Shown here: positions 25,544 through 34,233 of the stretch, one piece after another | Numbering within the stretch: position 1 is the stretch's first letter | Layout of the letters: the number at the start of each line of letters is the position of its first letter | Source: an uncultured beta proteobacterium | Lineage (GTDB): Bacteria; Pseudomonadota; Gammaproteobacteria; Burkholderiales; Burkholderiaceae_C | Reading direction: 5' to 3' | Assembly: GCA_903828665.1 (NCBI GenBank) | Contig: CAIKMZ010000078.1 | Location: forward strand, 56,672 to 120,671 | Length of the DNA stretch: 64,000 bases | Translations under genes and position numbers: made by a program | Notes under the pieces: generated by a model | Database searches by the model: none | Seen by the model: only the letters and a program-made list of their open reading frames with translations | Told to the model about the DNA's origin: nothing

Positions 25544-26392
25544 ATGCAAAAACTCATCATCACCGCTGCCCTGACCGGCGCCGAAGTCACGCGCGACCAG
25601 CAGCCGGCGCTGCCCGTCACGCCGCAGGAAATCGCCATCGCGGCCGAGGAATGTGCGAAAGCGGGCGCTTCCATCGTGCATCTGCACGCGCGCAAGGACG
25701 ACGGCACGCCGACGCAGGACCGCGAGACCTACCGCCAAATCATCGCCGCCATCCACGAACGCTGCGACGTCATCGTGCAGGTCTCCACCGGCGGCGCCGT
25801 CGGCATGACGCCGGCCGAGCGCCTGGCGCCGGTCACGCTCTCGCCCGAGATGGCCACGCTCTCGATGGGCACGGTCAACTTCGGCGACGACGTCTTCATG
25901 AACCACCCGGCCGACATGGAGACGTTCTTGCACGCGATACAACAGCACGGCGTCAAGCCTGAATTCGAGATCTTCGATACCGGCATGATCACAACCGTGA
26001 ACCGCTGGCTCAAGAAGGGATTGCTGCAGGGCCCGCTGCATGTCGACTTTGTGCTCGGCATTCCCGGCGGCATGGCCGGCACGCCGCAGGCGCTGCTGTA
26101 CATGGTCGATCAACTGCCGGCCGGAGCGACCTGGACCGTCGCCGGCATCGGCAGCGCGCAGTTGCCGCTGGGCACGCTCGCGATCGTGCTGGGCGGCCAT
26201 GTGCGCGTCGGCTTCGAGGACAACGTCTACTACCGCAAAGGCCAGCTGGCCGCCAGCAACGCGCAGCTGGTCTCGCGCATTGTGCGCGTCAGCGAGGAAC
26301 TCAATCGCCCGGTCGCCACGCCGGCCGAGGCGCGCACGATCCTGGGCCTCGCGCCGCGTGATGCAAGGCATGCTCCAGGTAGGGGTACTTAG
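25544..26392 (+). CDS. kce: 3-keto-5-aminohexanoate cleavage enzyme (BKACE family)
   Basis: MQKLIITAALTGAEVTRDQQPALPVTPQEIAIAAEECAKAGASIVHLHARKDDGTPTQD. Confidence 0.9.
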   Translation: MQKLIITAALTGAEVTRDQQPALPVTPQEIAIAAEECAKAGASIVHLHARKDDGTPTQDRETYRQIIAAIHERCDVIVQVSTGGAVGMTPAERLAPVTLSPEMATLSMGTVNFGDDVFMNHPADMETFLHAIQQHGVKPEFEIFDTGMITTVNRWLKKGLLQGPLHVDFVLGIPGGMAGTPQALLYMVDQLPAGATWTVAGIGSAQLPLGTLAIVLGGHVRVGFEDNVYYRKGQLAASNAQLVSRIVRVSEELNRPVATPAEARTILGLAPRDARHAPGRGT

Positions 26393-26488
26393 CCGCGCAG
26401 GCCGGGACGCGGCGGCGTCACTTGTGTATAGTCCAAGAGACCTGATTTATTGGAAATCGGGCACACGCAATCAGGACGGGAACATCAG

Positions 26489-26776
26489 ATGTTGAATCAC
26501 GCAACCCAGCGCCGCCAGCTGTTGAAGATCGGAAGTGCCGCACTGGCAATGATTCCGGTCATCGCCTTTACCGATCGCGCATCGGCCGCTACCAATGCGG
26601 GCATGCGCGCGGCGCTCAAGTATCAGGACAAGCCGCTGGCCGAGAAAAGTTGCGCGGTTTGCATGCAATTCATCCCTGGGGCCTCCGCAAAGGCCCCGGG
26701 CGGCTGCAAGATCATGCCCGGTGACACGGAAATCGCATCCACCGGCTACTGCACGGCCTGGGTCAAGAAGCCCTGA
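26489..26776 (+). CDS. High-potential iron-sulfur protein (HiPIP), Tat-exported
   Basis: QRRQLLKIG Tat motif; four-Cys pattern SCAVCMQF..GGCKIM..GYCTAW. Confidence 0.88.
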   Translation: MLNHATQRRQLLKIGSAALAMIPVIAFTDRASAATNAGMRAALKYQDKPLAEKSCAVCMQFIPGASAKAPGGCKIMPGDTEIASTGYCTAWVKKP

Positions 26777-26872
26777 CCGACCGCTGCCTTGGGTGAGCGC
26801 TGGCGGCCCCTCTCGGGGCTGCCGGCGTCAGCCGCCTCGCAGGATGGGCAAGGGCCGGCCCCCCGGATTGCT

Positions 26873-27514
26873 TCACTGCGTGTTGGGAAACCCCTGCAGA
26901 TAGCCGGCCACCGCCTGCATTTCCGGATCGGTCAGCAGGTGGGTGATCTGCTTCATGGGCGTTCCGGGGCGCCCTTCAGTTTCCTGAAAGACATGAAGTT
27001 GCTTGACGAGGTAATCCATGTGCTGGCCAGCCAGTCTGGGAAAGCTGGCCAGACCCTGCGCCTGCGGTCCGTGACACGCCATGCATGGCGCCACGTCCTT
27101 TTCAGGCACGCCGCCTTCAAAAATCAACTTTCCTTTTGCCATTTCCTGCGCATCAACTGCTGCGTTGGACACAGGTGACTGCTTGGCAAAGTAATCCGCC
27201 AAACCCTTGATCTGATCATCGGTCAGATGGTGGCTGATGCCCCACATGTACTCGAAGCCCGGCGGATCGGAACGCTGGTGGCTTCGGAAATTTTGCAATT
27301 GGGCAACCAAGTAGTCCGGTCCCTGAGCAGCCAGGCGCGGGAAGTTGGGCGATACGGAGTTGCCATCAATGCCATGGCAAATCGAGCAGACCTGAACTGC
27401 CGTGACCGCCGCCGGCACGGCAGGGTTGGCAAGATCACGCGAACGTTCAATATTGGCGCAACCGCTCAGCGATGCGAGGATGGCAACAAGCGGCAGCAAC
27501 GAAATGTGGTTCAT
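26873..27514 (-). CDS. Diheme c4-type cytochrome c (lipoprotein signal)
   Basis: Two heme motifs, CSICH and CMACH, in duplicated c4-like domains; LSGCAN lipobox-like. Confidence 0.85.
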   Translation of the reverse strand: MNHISLLPLVAILASLSGCANIERSRDLANPAVPAAVTAVQVCSICHGIDGNSVSPNFPRLAAQGPDYLVAQLQNFRSHQRSDPPGFEYMWGISHHLTDDQIKGLADYFAKQSPVSNAAVDAQEMAKGKLIFEGGVPEKDVAPCMACHGPQAQGLASFPRLAGQHMDYLVKQLHVFQETEGRPGTPMKQITHLLTDPEMQAVAGYLQGFPNTQ

Positions 27515-27593
27515 CTAGCGTCTCCAGTGATGATCATTGAAAGCTGTGACCGTATGGGTGTCAAAGCGCCCGATTTTTTTCGGAGAAATACGT

Positions 27594-29084
27594 TCAATAA
27601 GCAAACCAGAGATAGGCAAACAACGTGTTGTTGTCCCTGGCGTTGCGGCCAAAGCCGTCATAGTTGTCGGCAGTACCGTTGAACTTGCTGTAGGCGGTGT
27701 ACTGGGCGCCAACCCGCACGTATTGAATTGGAAACCAGAACGCTTCTAACGTCAGGCCAGTGGTCGCCGGGTTACCCGACAGGTTCCCGTTCACTCGAAG
27801 CGACGACGCGTTGCAAACCGTGCCGCCACAGTTGGTCGCATCAAATCCCGATGTTTGATTCAAGGTGTTTGTGGTCCCGGTTTTGTTGAAGAACGCCAGA
27901 CTACCGCCGTATCGGGCTTGATAGACGTAGGTTACTTTGGCCCGAAACACATTGCTGGTATCCGATGGATTGGCAAGACTGACAGGCGTTACACCGTCTC
28001 CAAGAACATAGGTTGCCGAAGCACTTGCGTTGGCAACCGCGTTTGCCGAATAGGTTTGGACCTGCCGCATATAGGCGAACTGCGCTGTAACGGTGTGGGG
28101 GTCAAGCAGATACTGGTACTGGGCATCCAGCCCCGTGTTGCGATAAAGACCGAGATTGTCAGGGTCCGATGTATCAGTTCCAACATCGTAAACATGCGCG
28201 ATCATGCCGGAGGTACCCACCATCAGGTTATGCGGCCCCCATTCACGTGTCAGGGCCAATCGCCAATACGGGTTGTTGGCTCCGCTCAGTTTGGTCTTGC
28301 TTGCATCATCGATGCCGGCACTCATGAAAGACAGCCCCTGTTCAGCAGTCTTGTACGTGCCCAATTCCGCATAGAGGGTCTTGTTCCAGTAAAGATAGGC
28401 ATTGACACCAGCGATATTGCCACCTGCGCCGAACCCCGGAAACGGCGTGGCAGCGTCGGTGAACTGATGACTCGTCAGACTGGCTGCCGGGACGTATTGC
28501 ATCCATGCAGCAGCCGTATTCCAGGGATCGGTCACCGAGGGGTTGTTGTTGAGCGAGACACCGACAACCAAGTCGCGGTTGGCATCGACAAAGCGGTCGG
28601 CATAACGCAAATCGATGTTGTCCGCCTGACTATGACCATAAAACTCTCCATTGGCGTTCTGACCCGCAAAATTGTCATAGGTGATCTGCGAAAACAGGCC
28701 GATGTTGTCGGTGATCTTCCCAGCCACAAAGAGGCTACCCGATGAAAAAACCGGCGTGCCGTTCTTTTGAAAATCCGCTGCGGGATCATCGCTCTTGCTG
28801 GTATTGGATACCTTGGCGGCATTGAGCACGCCCATCACCGAGAGTGGGAGTGCGCGCGATCCCGCGGTGTAGCCGGTCAGTTTGAACATGCGGCCGTAGG
28901 GCGTGAGTTCAGGAAATTGGCCACCGGCATGGCAGGCGACACAGTTCTGACCGGTCTGTCGGGCGAACGCCGGTAAAGCACTGGATTCCCGCGGCGCCAG
29001 GCCGGCCAGAACCACCATCAAAGCCAAGCCCATGGGCGCCAACTGACGCAGCGGCCGCTGTAATTGAATTGTTGTCGCGGACAT
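27594..29084 (-). CDS. Cyc2-like fused monoheme cytochrome c / outer-membrane beta-barrel
   Basis: Mature N-terminus ALPAFARQTGQNCVACHAGGQFPELTPYGRMFKLTGY; single CXXCH; about 430 aa of alternating aromatic barrel-like sequence ending in ..LFAYLWFAY; AAGGAGGT upstream of ATG 29084. Confidence 0.7.
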   Translation of the reverse strand: MSATTIQLQRPLRQLAPMGLALMVVLAGLAPRESSALPAFARQTGQNCVACHAGGQFPELTPYGRMFKLTGYTAGSRALPLSVMGVLNAAKVSNTSKSDDPAADFQKNGTPVFSSGSLFVAGKITDNIGLFSQITYDNFAGQNANGEFYGHSQADNIDLRYADRFVDANRDLVVGVSLNNNPSVTDPWNTAAAWMQYVPAASLTSHQFTDAATPFPGFGAGGNIAGVNAYLYWNKTLYAELGTYKTAEQGLSFMSAGIDDASKTKLSGANNPYWRLALTREWGPHNLMVGTSGMIAHVYDVGTDTSDPDNLGLYRNTGLDAQYQYLLDPHTVTAQFAYMRQVQTYSANAVANASASATYVLGDGVTPVSLANPSDTSNVFRAKVTYVYQARYGGSLAFFNKTGTTNTLNQTSGFDATNCGGTVCNASSLRVNGNLSGNPATTGLTLEAFWFPIQYVRVGAQYTAYSKFNGTADNYDGFGRNARDNNTLFAYLWFAY

Positions 29085-29229
29085 CAAGACATACCTCCTT
29101 GAAGACGTTGGAATGTGTGTGTTTCCAGTTTGCACCCAAGGGCGCCGGTTTGTCCCGGTGTCTTTGTAAAGCGTTAATGAACTGTTGGATTTTTGCTAAC
29201 CCACGATTCGATCAAGCCCAGCAAAATAC

Positions 29230-29263
29230 AAAGCCCCGCAAGGACACGCGCCTGCGGGGCTTT
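29230..29263 (-). terminator. Intrinsic terminator-like hairpin downstream of the porin
   Basis: Minus strand: AAAGCCCCGCAggcgcgtgtccTTGCGGGGCTTTgtatttt. Confidence 0.8.
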
Positions 29264-29305
29264 CAGTGCATGCATCCGCAGCCTGACGGCTGCGGATTGT
29301 TGCGC

Positions 29306-30586
29306 TTAGTTGAAGCTGTAGCGACCGAGCAGGTTCAGACGGCTCAGGTCGCCGACATCACCACCGTAGGTCGTGCGCTTGCCGCCAATGTACTCAGCGC
29401 CAAGGTCCACATTCTTGATCGGGGTGTAGAAGAAGTTCAGATGCCACTGCTTCAGGCTCTGGTTGCCGGGCCAGCCCAGGCCGGCATAGACCTCATTGGC
29501 ATTGATCTGTGACTCCACCGAGCCATAGGCCAGCGTACTGCGCCACTGCGAGTTGAAAACATTGGTCAGACCCAGCACATAACCGCGCGACTTGTCCAGC
29601 AGCATGGCGCCCGTGCTCCAATCCGGGTAGTTCGCACCCATCATCAAGGCGTTGTCGTTGTCGCCGTCCACCGCCGCGTACTGGCCCATGACGGTCAGGC
29701 TGTCGGTGAGCTTATAGGAGCCGCCGATACCCCAGCCGCTGCCATTCTTGCTCACGTCACCGTTGCGCTGCTCATGCGAAATGAAGCGCACATTGAAGGC
29801 CGCGCCCCAGTCGTAGCTCTTGCTGGCTGACAGAACCAGGTTCGGACGCTTGGCGCCATCCGACGGATTTTCCAGTGCGATCTTGAAGCTCGCGCCGGTC
29901 GGCGTGTTGTAGGTGTAGCGGATCTGGACCGGGCGCGAGAACGGTTGGCCAACCGGGCCGTTGAAGTCGACCGTTTCGGGGCCGTCGTCCAGGTCCATGA
30001 AAGTGGACCAGGTCTTGCCGATCAACCAGCCGGCATATTCACCGTAGGCATGACGCACACGCAGACGGTCGCGGTTGCATTCTGCTCCGCAGTAGGCGTA
30101 GAAGTCTGCTTCGAGCTGGGTATGAACCGGTCCCAAAGCCGTCGGGGTCGAGGTCTCAAAGCCGAAGCGCGAGGTCTGCGCCGTCATGGCGGACTTGCCC
30201 GTGCTCGGGTTGGTCTTATTGAGCGGCTGCTCCATCACGTTGGTGAACATGTCGCCGGGCGCCGTGCCCTTGAAGTCCTTGATCAGATCGCCTTCAACGA
30301 AACCATAAACGCGCACCGACGTTTCGCTGCCCGGCATGCGGAAGGAGTTGGGCATGTCGCCCAGCACCACGGCTTCCTTGCCCTGCAGTTCGACCTGATC
30401 CGTGAGGTCTGAGACTTCCTTTTTCGTCGGCATCGTGCTCTTGAGCTCGGCGATGGCCTTTTGCAGGATCTGCAGTTGATCTTCCAGCGCCTTGATACGG
30501 GCCGCATCGTCAGCGTGCGCGCTTGTCAGAACACCGGCGCTCAGTCCGGCGGCCAGCAGGGCCAAAACCAGTTTATTCATTTTCAT
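29306..30586 (-). CDS. DcaP-like outer-membrane porin
   Basis: MKMNKLVLALLAAGLSAGVLTSAHADDAARIKALEDQLQ coiled-coil N-terminus plus barrel ending ..LLGRYSFN. Confidence 0.75.
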   Translation of the reverse strand: MKMNKLVLALLAAGLSAGVLTSAHADDAARIKALEDQLQILQKAIAELKSTMPTKKEVSDLTDQVELQGKEAVVLGDMPNSFRMPGSETSVRVYGFVEGDLIKDFKGTAPGDMFTNVMEQPLNKTNPSTGKSAMTAQTSRFGFETSTPTALGPVHTQLEADFYAYCGAECNRDRLRVRHAYGEYAGWLIGKTWSTFMDLDDGPETVDFNGPVGQPFSRPVQIRYTYNTPTGASFKIALENPSDGAKRPNLVLSASKSYDWGAAFNVRFISHEQRNGDVSKNGSGWGIGGSYKLTDSLTVMGQYAAVDGDNDNALMMGANYPDWSTGAMLLDKSRGYVLGLTNVFNSQWRSTLAYGSVESQINANEVYAGLGWPGNQSLKQWHLNFFYTPIKNVDLGAEYIGGKRTTYGGDVGDLSRLNLLGRYSFN

Positions 30587-30650
30587 GATGTTTCCTATGT
30601 GTATGTAATCAATTTCAAAAAGTCGATTGCTTGCGTTTGGCTTTGAGCCT

Positions 30651-31409
30651 TCAACCGGCTCGCACCTGAGACAGGAACGCCTTGGCGCGCGCATGGTCCG
30701 GATTCGAGAAGAACGCTTGCGGCGTGGTGTCCTCGAGGATGACGCCCAGATCAAAGAAGATCAGGCGGTCCGCCACTTCACGGGCAAAGCCCATTTCGTG
30801 GGTCACCACCAGCATGGTGATGCCGGTGTGCGCCAGTTCGCGCATGACCGCCAGCACTTCGTTGACCATTTCCGGATCGAGCGCAGAGGTCGGCTCGTCG
30901 AACAGCAGCACCTTGGGGTCCATGGCCAAGGCGCGTGCAATCGCAACGCGTTGCTGCTGCCCACCTGACAATTGAACCGGGTACTTGTGCGCCTGATCTT
31001 TCAGGCCGACGCGTTCCAGCAGCGCCAGCGCCTTAGTTTCGGCGTCGGCCTTGGACATCTTGCGCACACGCATCGGGGCCAGCGCGACGTTTCGCAGAAT
31101 GGTCAGGTGCGAGAACAGATTGAAGTTCTGGAACACCATGCCGACCTCGCGCCGGATGGCGTCGAGGTTCTTCATGTCGTCGTTGAGCTCGATGCCGTCG
31201 ATCCGGATGCTGCCGCCATCGTGCGACTCCAGCCGGTTCAGGGTGCGCAGGAACGTGGACTTGCCCGAACCCGATGGCCCGATGATGGCGGTCACCTGAC
31301 CTTCGTAGAAGGTCGCCGTCGCGCCCTTCAAGGCGCGGAACGTCCCGAAGTGCTTGTCGACGTTGCGTGCCTCGATGATCGGCTTGAGTGTGGCTTGTAT
31401 GCTCATCAA
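30651..31409 (-). CDS. Polar amino-acid ABC transporter ATP-binding protein (GlnQ type)
   Basis: Walker [10 protein letters not shown], signature [17 protein letters not shown]. Confidence 0.92.
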   Translation of the reverse strand: MMSIQATLKPIIEARNVDKHFGTFRALKGATATFYEGQVTAIIGPSGSGKSTFLRTLNRLESHDGGSIRIDGIELNDDMKNLDAIRREVGMVFQNFNLFSHLTILRNVALAPMRVRKMSKADAETKALALLERVGLKDQAHKYPVQLSGGQQQRVAIARALAMDPKVLLFDEPTSALDPEMVNEVLAVMRELAHTGITMLVVTHEMGFAREVADRLIFFDLGVILEDTTPQAFFSNPDHARAKAFLSQVRAG

Positions 31410-31415
31410 GGTCTC

Positions 31416-32174
31416 CTAGCGCTTTCTGCCCACATCGAGCTTGATCTCCAGCGCCGACGTCAGCGAGGTGAACGCCGTCGTCAGGATCAGATAGATGCTT
31501 GCCGTTGTCAAAAACACCGGGATCGGCTGGTAGCTCGAAGCCTGCACGCGGTAGCCGATCATGGTCAGTTCCACAACACTGATGGCATAGGCCAGCGACG
31601 AGTCCTTGACCAGCGAGGCCAGGTTGTTCGCCAGCGCCGGCAGCGCCACCCGCATGCTTTGTGGAAACACGATGTCCATGAAGGTCTGGAACGGCGACAG
31701 GCCCAAAGCCTTGGCGGCTTCAACCTGTCCATGCGGCACGGCCAGAATCCCGGCGCGCACGCATTCCGTGTTGTAGGCGCCGATGTTGATCGCCAGGGCA
31801 ATCGCGGCGCAGGCAAAGTCCGACGGCTGCATCGAATCCGGCAGCAACTGCGGTGAGGCGAGCCACACGAACAGGATTTGCAGCAGCAGCGGCGTGCCAC
31901 GGATCAGCCAGACGTAGAAGTCGCACAACCAGCGCAGGGGCAGAAACGAAGACAGCTTGCCAAGCCCGGCCACAACACCGATCACCATACCCGAGAGCCC
32001 GGAGACGAGCGTCAGCAGCACGGTCATGCGCGCGCCTTCCGTGAACTCCTTGGCCGCCGGTCCGATAGGCGCTGGCGCCATCGACAACGGCATGGCCATA
32101 CCCCACAAGACCAGCAGGAGTCCGATCATGGCCGCGAACATGGCGAGGCCGGGGTGTTGTTTGCTCCAGTTCAT
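31416..32174 (-). CDS. Polar amino-acid ABC transporter permease
   Basis: LIRGTPLLLQILFVWLA and EAAKALGLSPFQTFMDIVFPQSMRVALPALANN (HisM/GlnP type). Confidence 0.92.
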   Translation of the reverse strand: MNWSKQHPGLAMFAAMIGLLLVLWGMAMPLSMAPAPIGPAAKEFTEGARMTVLLTLVSGLSGMVIGVVAGLGKLSSFLPLRWLCDFYVWLIRGTPLLLQILFVWLASPQLLPDSMQPSDFACAAIALAINIGAYNTECVRAGILAVPHGQVEAAKALGLSPFQTFMDIVFPQSMRVALPALANNLASLVKDSSLAYAISVVELTMIGYRVQASSYQPIPVFLTTASIYLILTTAFTSLTSALEIKLDVGRKR

Positions 32175-32185
32175 GGCGTCAAACT

Positions 32186-32956
32186 TCAGTGGCAGGAAAT
32201 GTCAGCCTGGAAGTATTTGGTCGACAAGGCCTGGTAGGTTCCGTTCTTCATGACTTCGGCCAAAGCCTTGTTCATCTGGTCCATCAGTTCCTTGTTGTTC
32301 TTGCGCGTGATCATCGAGATGCGCTCGACAAAGACCATGTCGCCGGGGATCGCGCCGGTGCCGGGGTTCTTGTCCAGCGTGGCTTTCACCAGGTACTTGT
32401 CGGAAATCCAGGCGTCGTATTTTTTGGCCTTGAGCGCGGCAAAGTTGGCGGCCTCGTCCTTGTAGGTCTTGATCTCGCCAATGCCGTCGATCTTCTTGGC
32501 GGCGTCAAAGTAGGTGGTGGCGATCTGCACGCCGACCGACTTGCCCTTCAGCCCGGCCACCGTCAACGGGCCGCCCGGCAGGGAAACGATCTGGCCACCC
32601 GAGCAGTAGTGCGGGTTGGCGAAGTCAACGGCCTTGGCGCGCTCTTCCGTGTAACCGTGCGAGGCGATGGCAAAGTCAAAGCGGTCCTGGCGGATCGAAG
32701 CGAGCTGCGCATCGAACGAGACCACGCGCCAGTCGAGCTTGAGACCCATCTGCTTGACGATCGCTTCGGCCAGTTCGACCTCGAAGCCGGTCAGCTTGGG
32801 GCCGTCGAAATAGTTGAACGGGTAGTACTGGCCTTCGGTGGCGACCACGATCGTGCCCGCATCCTTGATGACCTTCCAGTCGCGTGCCTGAACATTGCCT
32901 GTCAAAAGCATGCCTACGCAGCATGCCGCTCCGAAGAGCTTCGTGAGTAATCGCAT
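32186..32956 (-). CDS. Amino-acid ABC transporter substrate-binding protein
   Basis: VIKDAGTIVVATEGQYYPFNYFDGPKLTGFEVELAEAIVKQMGLKLDWRVVSFD SBP_bac_3 type; ATG at 32956. Confidence 0.92.
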   Translation of the reverse strand: MRLLTKLFGAACCVGMLLTGNVQARDWKVIKDAGTIVVATEGQYYPFNYFDGPKLTGFEVELAEAIVKQMGLKLDWRVVSFDAQLASIRQDRFDFAIASHGYTEERAKAVDFANPHYCSGGQIVSLPGGPLTVAGLKGKSVGVQIATTYFDAAKKIDGIGEIKTYKDEAANFAALKAKKYDAWISDKYLVKATLDKNPGTGAIPGDMVFVERISMITRKNNKELMDQMNKALAEVMKNGTYQALSTKYFQADISCH

Positions 32957-32972
32957 TACATCTCCTGTGAAC

Positions 32973-33008
32973 AAAAAAAACGTTGATTGCGAAGATCTCG
33001 CAATCAAC
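32973..33008 (-). terminator. Perfect intrinsic terminator in the 5' UTR of the amino-acid ABC operon
   Basis: Minus strand GTTGATTGCGA-gatct-TCGCAATCAAC-G-TTTTTTTT, 6 nt before the SBP Shine-Dalgarno AGGAGA. Confidence 0.85.
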
Positions 33009-33136
33009 ACCCTTGCTTCGGGACCACCTGACCAGCGCCGGCCCCGCCTACTCTGTTGATATTTATTGACGCGTCGAACCCGTCGAACAGGCTCTGCACC
33101 TCAAAAAAAACACCGCCAAAGTTTATCCCCCTCTAG

Positions 33137-33148
33137 TTGTACATACAA
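33137..33148. promoter_or_regulatory. Palindromic operator-like site TTGTACATACAA (HutC/GntR-like)
   Basis: 12-bp imperfect palindrome with 5-bp arms; minus strand TTGTATGTACAA, about 180 bp upstream of the SBP start. Confidence 0.45.
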
Positions 33149-33226
33149 GTCGTACAAACGCCCATTCGCTCATGGTTTCCCCTTGCTTCTTCTTTTTCCT
33201 CATCGGTTGCCAGCCCGATCGCAGCC

Positions 33227-34183
33227 TCAGGCCCGCCTGACTTCTGCAATGGCTGCGGCAAGCGGCCCTTCGCCGGCGACGCCGGTCTTGTCCGTACCTG
33301 CTGTTGCTGACAGCATGGGCAGCAGTTGCACGGCGATCATGCTTGCAAAAATCAGGCCGCAACCGGCCAGGCCGGCAAAGTCGAGCCGGTCGCCCATCAG
33401 GACAAAACCAAACAGGGCGGCGAACAGGGTTTCGGAAGACAACAGAATCGCGGCATCGGCGGCGTGCGCCCAGCGCTGCGCCACCACCTGCGCGGTGAAC
33501 GCCACGCCAACCGACATGATTCCCGTGTAGGCGAGCGGCCACGCGGCGGCCTGCAAACCGCTCCAGGTGACGGGCTCAAAACCCGCGGTCCAGAGCAGCG
33601 CCAGCAAACCGCAGACGGCAAACTGGCCGCCGGCCACCAGAAACGGCGCGGCCATGCGATGCGCCACCCGCCCGACCAGCAACACATGAAGGGCCCAGGG
33701 AATGGCCGATGCCATGACCCACAGGTCGCCCCGGCTGATCGTGAGGCTTTGCGCCCCGGACAGCAGATAGGCACCGACGATGCTGGCCAGCGCGCCGAGC
33801 CAGACCGACCAGTGCGGCAAATGGCGCAACCAGAGCCAGCCGAGGATCGGCACCAGTGGCACATAGAGCGCAGTCAGGAATCCGGCATTGGTGGCCGTCG
33901 TGCTCATCAGGCCGATCTGCTGCATGGCCGAGCCGAGCAGCAACAGGCCGCCCAGGCCCGCAATCTTGAAGCCGTCGACGCGCCGCAGCGGACGACCCTC
34001 GCGTTGCAGGCTACGCCACTCGATCCACATCAGGGGCGTCACAACCAGGGAACCGACCACGAAGCGCACGCCGGTGAAGGTCATGGGGCCGACATGGGCC
34101 ATGCCGTAGATCTGCGGCACGAAAGCCGAACCCCAGATCAATGCGACAAGAATCAACAGCAGGTTGGCACTGAAACGGGACAT
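33227..34183 (-). CDS. DMT superfamily (EamA) transporter
   Basis: Multi-TM EamA duplication; LLILVALIWGSAFVPQ. Confidence 0.88.
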   Translation of the reverse strand: MSRFSANLLLILVALIWGSAFVPQIYGMAHVGPMTFTGVRFVVGSLVVTPLMWIEWRSLQREGRPLRRVDGFKIAGLGGLLLLGSAMQQIGLMSTTATNAGFLTALYVPLVPILGWLWLRHLPHWSVWLGALASIVGAYLLSGAQSLTISRGDLWVMASAIPWALHVLLVGRVAHRMAAPFLVAGGQFAVCGLLALLWTAGFEPVTWSGLQAAAWPLAYTGIMSVGVAFTAQVVAQRWAHAADAAILLSSETLFAALFGFVLMGDRLDFAGLAGCGLIFASMIAVQLLPMLSATAGTDKTGVAGEGPLAAAIAEVRRA

Positions 34184-34233
34184 GGCGATGCATCTGGGTC
34201 AAAAGAGGACGTAACCGGCGATTATCCGGCGCG

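Noticed and set aside
26777-26872. GGCGGCCCC-TCTC-GGGGCTGCC hairpin between HiPIP and cytochrome genes
   Set aside because: Possible bidirectional terminator but lacks a T-tract; not strong enough to list as a feature.
33009-33105. Leader peptide ORF before the attenuator hairpin
   Set aside because: A GTG-initiated short frame exists, but the ribosome site is weak and there is no run of regulatory codons; not supportable without data.
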